A stretch of DNA of 64,000 bases from Streptomyces lavendofoliae (GTDB lineage Bacteria > Actinomycetota > Actinomycetes > Streptomycetales > Streptomycetaceae). This document shows positions 62,420 to 64,000 of this stretch, piece by piece (position 1 is the stretch's first letter; every line of letters begins with the position of its first letter). The translations under genes were made by a program, and so were the position numbers. The notes beneath the pieces are model-generated. The model ran no database searches. It worked only from the letters and a program-made list of their open reading frames with translations, and was not told the DNA's origin. The stretch spans positions 62,001 through 126,000 of the forward strand of contig NZ_BMTP01000009.1 in the NCBI RefSeq assembly GCF_014649735.1, given 5' to 3'.

Positions 62420-63694
62420 TCAGCGGCGGCGGGCGATGGCCGCGAGCTCGCCGGCCAGCCGGCCCACCGCGGCCTCGGGCGCCTGGCGCTGCGCCATCGC
62501 GTCGTGCAACACGGCCTGCACGGCCAGGCTGACCTGCTCGTAGTGGGGACTCTTGGGGCGCGGGGCCGCCGCCAGCACACTGCTCCGCAGCGCCGGGAGG
62601 TACGGGAAGCGCCGCACCAGCGCCGGGTCCCCGTACAGGGCGGCCCGCACCGGCGGCAGGGCGCCCTCCGTCAGCACCCGGCGCTGCACCCGTTCGCTCG
62701 TCAGGTACGCGATGAGGTCACGCGCCGACTCCGGGTGCCGCGCATGGCTGCTCACCGCCAGGTTGGAACCGCCCAGCACGCTCGTGCCCGGCCCGTGCGG
62801 GCCCGGCAGGGGCACCGCGCCGAACCTCCCCGCCACCCGCGATCCGGTGCCGGAGGCGCCGGCCCAGGCGTACGGCCAGTTGCGCAGGAACAACAGCCCG
62901 CCGTCCTGGAACGCCTGCCGCGACTCCTCCTCCGTGTACGCCAGGGCCTCCCGGGGGATCCAGCCGTCCCGGACGCCCCGGGCCAGGAAACCGATCCCCG
63001 CGCGAGCCGCGGCGGAGTCCACCGTCACCCGCTCGCCCTCGTCCCCGAGGATGGTGCCGCCCGCCGAGTACACCGCCTCGGCGGCGTTCACCGTCAGCCC
63101 CTCGTACGGCAGGAACTGGCCCGCGTAACCGTCCAGCCCGTGCGCCGGGGCGAGAGTCCGCGCCTGGCGCTCCAGCTCCGCCCACGTCCGCGGCGGCCGC
63201 TCGCCCGCGCGGTCGAGCACGTCCTTGCGGTAGAAGAGCATCCCGGCGTTGGTGACGTAGGGAACGGCGTACAGCCTGCCGTCGTACGTCGCGGTGTCCA
63301 CCACCGGGGGCAGGAAGCTGCCCAGCGGGAACCGCTCCCGGTCCACCGGGGCGATCCACCCCGCGGCGGCGAACTCCGAGGTCCAGGCGACGTCGATGTT
63401 GAGGACGTCGAACCGGCCGGCCCCCGACCGCAGGTCGGTGATCATCTGGGAGCGGGTCTCGTCCGCCGAGTCCGGCAGCTCGACCAGGGTCACCCGCTCG
63501 TCCGGACGCGCCCGGTTCCACCCGTCCAGCACCCGGCCCAGGTAACCGGTCAGGTCGCCGGCCGTGGCCAGGGTCATGGGGCCGCGCCCCCCGTCGGGCA
63601 CCCGGCCCGCCGGAGTGACGCCGGAAGCCGCGTACCCGGTCAGAACGACCATGACGACGAGGAGACCCCTACCCGCGGCACGCATCCACCGCAT
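62420..63694 (-). CDS. Second extracellular solute-binding protein (sugar-type)
   Basis: A 424-residue secreted protein. The signal-like segment is MRAAGRGLLVVMVVLTGYAA, but the position of the expected lipobox Cys is Ser (GYAASG), so it is not a lipoprotein and may be released or stay anchored by its signal. The mature part follows solute-binding type 1 proteins: LYAVPYVTNAGMLFYRKDVL, LPYEGLTVNAAEAVYSAGG, LVGGSNLAVSSH-like LGGSNLAVSSHARHPESARD, and LIAYLTSERVQRRVLTEGAL. No permease is encoded beside it in its own orientation except the downstream operon. GGGAGGA precedes ATG 63694. A PadR gene is divergent. Confidence 0.9.
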   Translation of the reverse strand: MRWMRAAGRGLLVVMVVLTGYAASGVTPAGRVPDGGRGPMTLATAGDLTGYLGRVLDGWNRARPDERVTLVELPDSADETRSQMITDLRSGAGRFDVLNIDVAWTSEFAAAGWIAPVDRERFPLGSFLPPVVDTATYDGRLYAVPYVTNAGMLFYRKDVLDRAGERPPRTWAELERQARTLAPAHGLDGYAGQFLPYEGLTVNAAEAVYSAGGTILGDEGERVTVDSAAARAGIGFLARGVRDGWIPREALAYTEEESRQAFQDGGLLFLRNWPYAWAGASGTGSRVAGRFGAVPLPGPHGPGTSVLGGSNLAVSSHARHPESARDLIAYLTSERVQRRVLTEGALPPVRAALYGDPALVRRFPYLPALRSSVLAAAPRPKSPHYEQVSLAVQAVLHDAMAQRQAPEAAVGRLAGELAAIARRR

Positions 63695-63817
63695 AGGTTC
63701 CTCCCTGAGCACCGGCGCAGGACGTCGGCGTCCGCGTCTCGGGCATGTATACCCGTTAGGCATGGGCGATACTAGAGCCCACATCACATCGGGAGCACGC
63801 GGAGGAGGACAGCACGG

Positions 63818-64000
63818 GTGCGCCTTCCCCTCCTCGCCCTCCTGGCCCGGGGCCCCGCCCACGGCTACGAGCTCAAGCAGGACCTTGAGCAACTCCTGGG
63901 CGCCGCGTACCCTCCCACCAACGTCGGCCAGATCTACGTGACGCTCGGCCGGCTGGAGAAGTCCGGGCTCATCGAGGGCGAGGAGATCGCCCAGGAGAGC
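63818..64000 (+). CDS. PadR family transcriptional regulator, 5' part
   Basis: The first 61 codons are present; the rest runs off the window. VRLPLLALLARGPAHGYELK, QDLEQLLGAAYPPTNVGQIY and VTLGRLEKSGLIEGEEI match the PadR winged helix closely. GGAGGAGG (63801-63808) lies 9 bp before GTG 63818. It is divergent from the solute-binding protein gene; the shared interval contains GTATAC and GTTAGG elements. PadR-type regulators often respond to small molecules and control a neighbouring transporter. Confidence 0.88.
   Translation, partial: MRLPLLALLARGPAHGYELKQDLEQLLGAAYPPTNVGQIYVTLGRLEKSGLIEGEEIAQES

Overview
This is a chromosomal window from a Streptomyces-type actinomycete. The DNA is very GC-rich. 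Many genes start at GTG or overlap by 4 bp. The gene content is characteristic: a SapB-type ram lanthipeptide locus, a WhiJ-like HTH/DUF397/ATPase triad, a subtilisin-inhibitor family protein, sugar ABC transporters without their own ATPase, and many one-component regulators. I saw no rRNA, tRNA, insertion sequence, prophage or CRISPR array. It reads as ordinary, tightly packed chromosome.

Layout. 1-13.4 kb: the 3' end of sbcC, then divergent regulator/target pairs (Lrp-rhodanese, Lrp-methionine gamma-lyase-like enzyme, MocR-DMT exporter), an ACT-GNAT fusion, a SigJ-like ECF sigma factor, a DasR-like GntR regulator under a palindromic operator, and a ROK regulator. 13.5-22.7 kb: a mug-type glycosylase, purB (apparently leaderless), an SGNH hydrolase, a coupled pair of CNNM/CorC-like membrane proteins, an RHH antitoxin with a degenerate Fic protein, an SDR and a methyltransferase. 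22.7-27.6 kb: the biotin genes bioB-bioA-bioD (followed by a VOC gene) diverging from bioF. 27.6-29.4 kb: the WhiJ-like triad. 29.5-32.4 kb: an NlpC/P60 hydrolase behind a c-di-AMP (ydaO-type) riboswitch, then a ClpP-like protein with a disrupted catalytic triad, divergent from a Phd/YefM antitoxin with no toxin.

32.6-37.3 kb: urease ureABC-F-G-D, without ureE, ending in a strong hairpin. 37.4-39.2 kb: DUF4190, PlsC-type acyltransferase and VOC genes. 39.3-46.6 kb: the complete ram cluster: class III synthetase RamC, the 42-residue precursor RamS, a 14-bp hairpin, ABC exporters RamA and RamB, and convergent regulator RamR. 46.9-54.7 kb: DUF6098, an APC permease, an SSI-type inhibitor, an unlisted 52-residue membrane protein, CtaG, pfkA, the GatD/MurT lipid II amidation pair and peptide deformylase. 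54.7-56.9 kb: TetR divergent from an acyl-CoA dehydrogenase, closed by a perfect 22-bp hairpin. 56.9-64 kb: an alpha-glucosidase/ABC sugar operon in which one permease carries an inserted beta-sandwich-like domain, a second solute-binding protein, and the start of a PadR regulator.

The most unusual points are the ClpP-like protein whose catalytic His position is Arg, regulated from a shared TGTACA-type operator with an orphan Phd/YefM antitoxin; the Fic-like protein lacking the usual phosphate-binding residues; the permease with an inserted extracytoplasmic domain; and the several operator dyads set exactly on promoter elements. All functional statements come from reading sequence and motifs; no database search was run.
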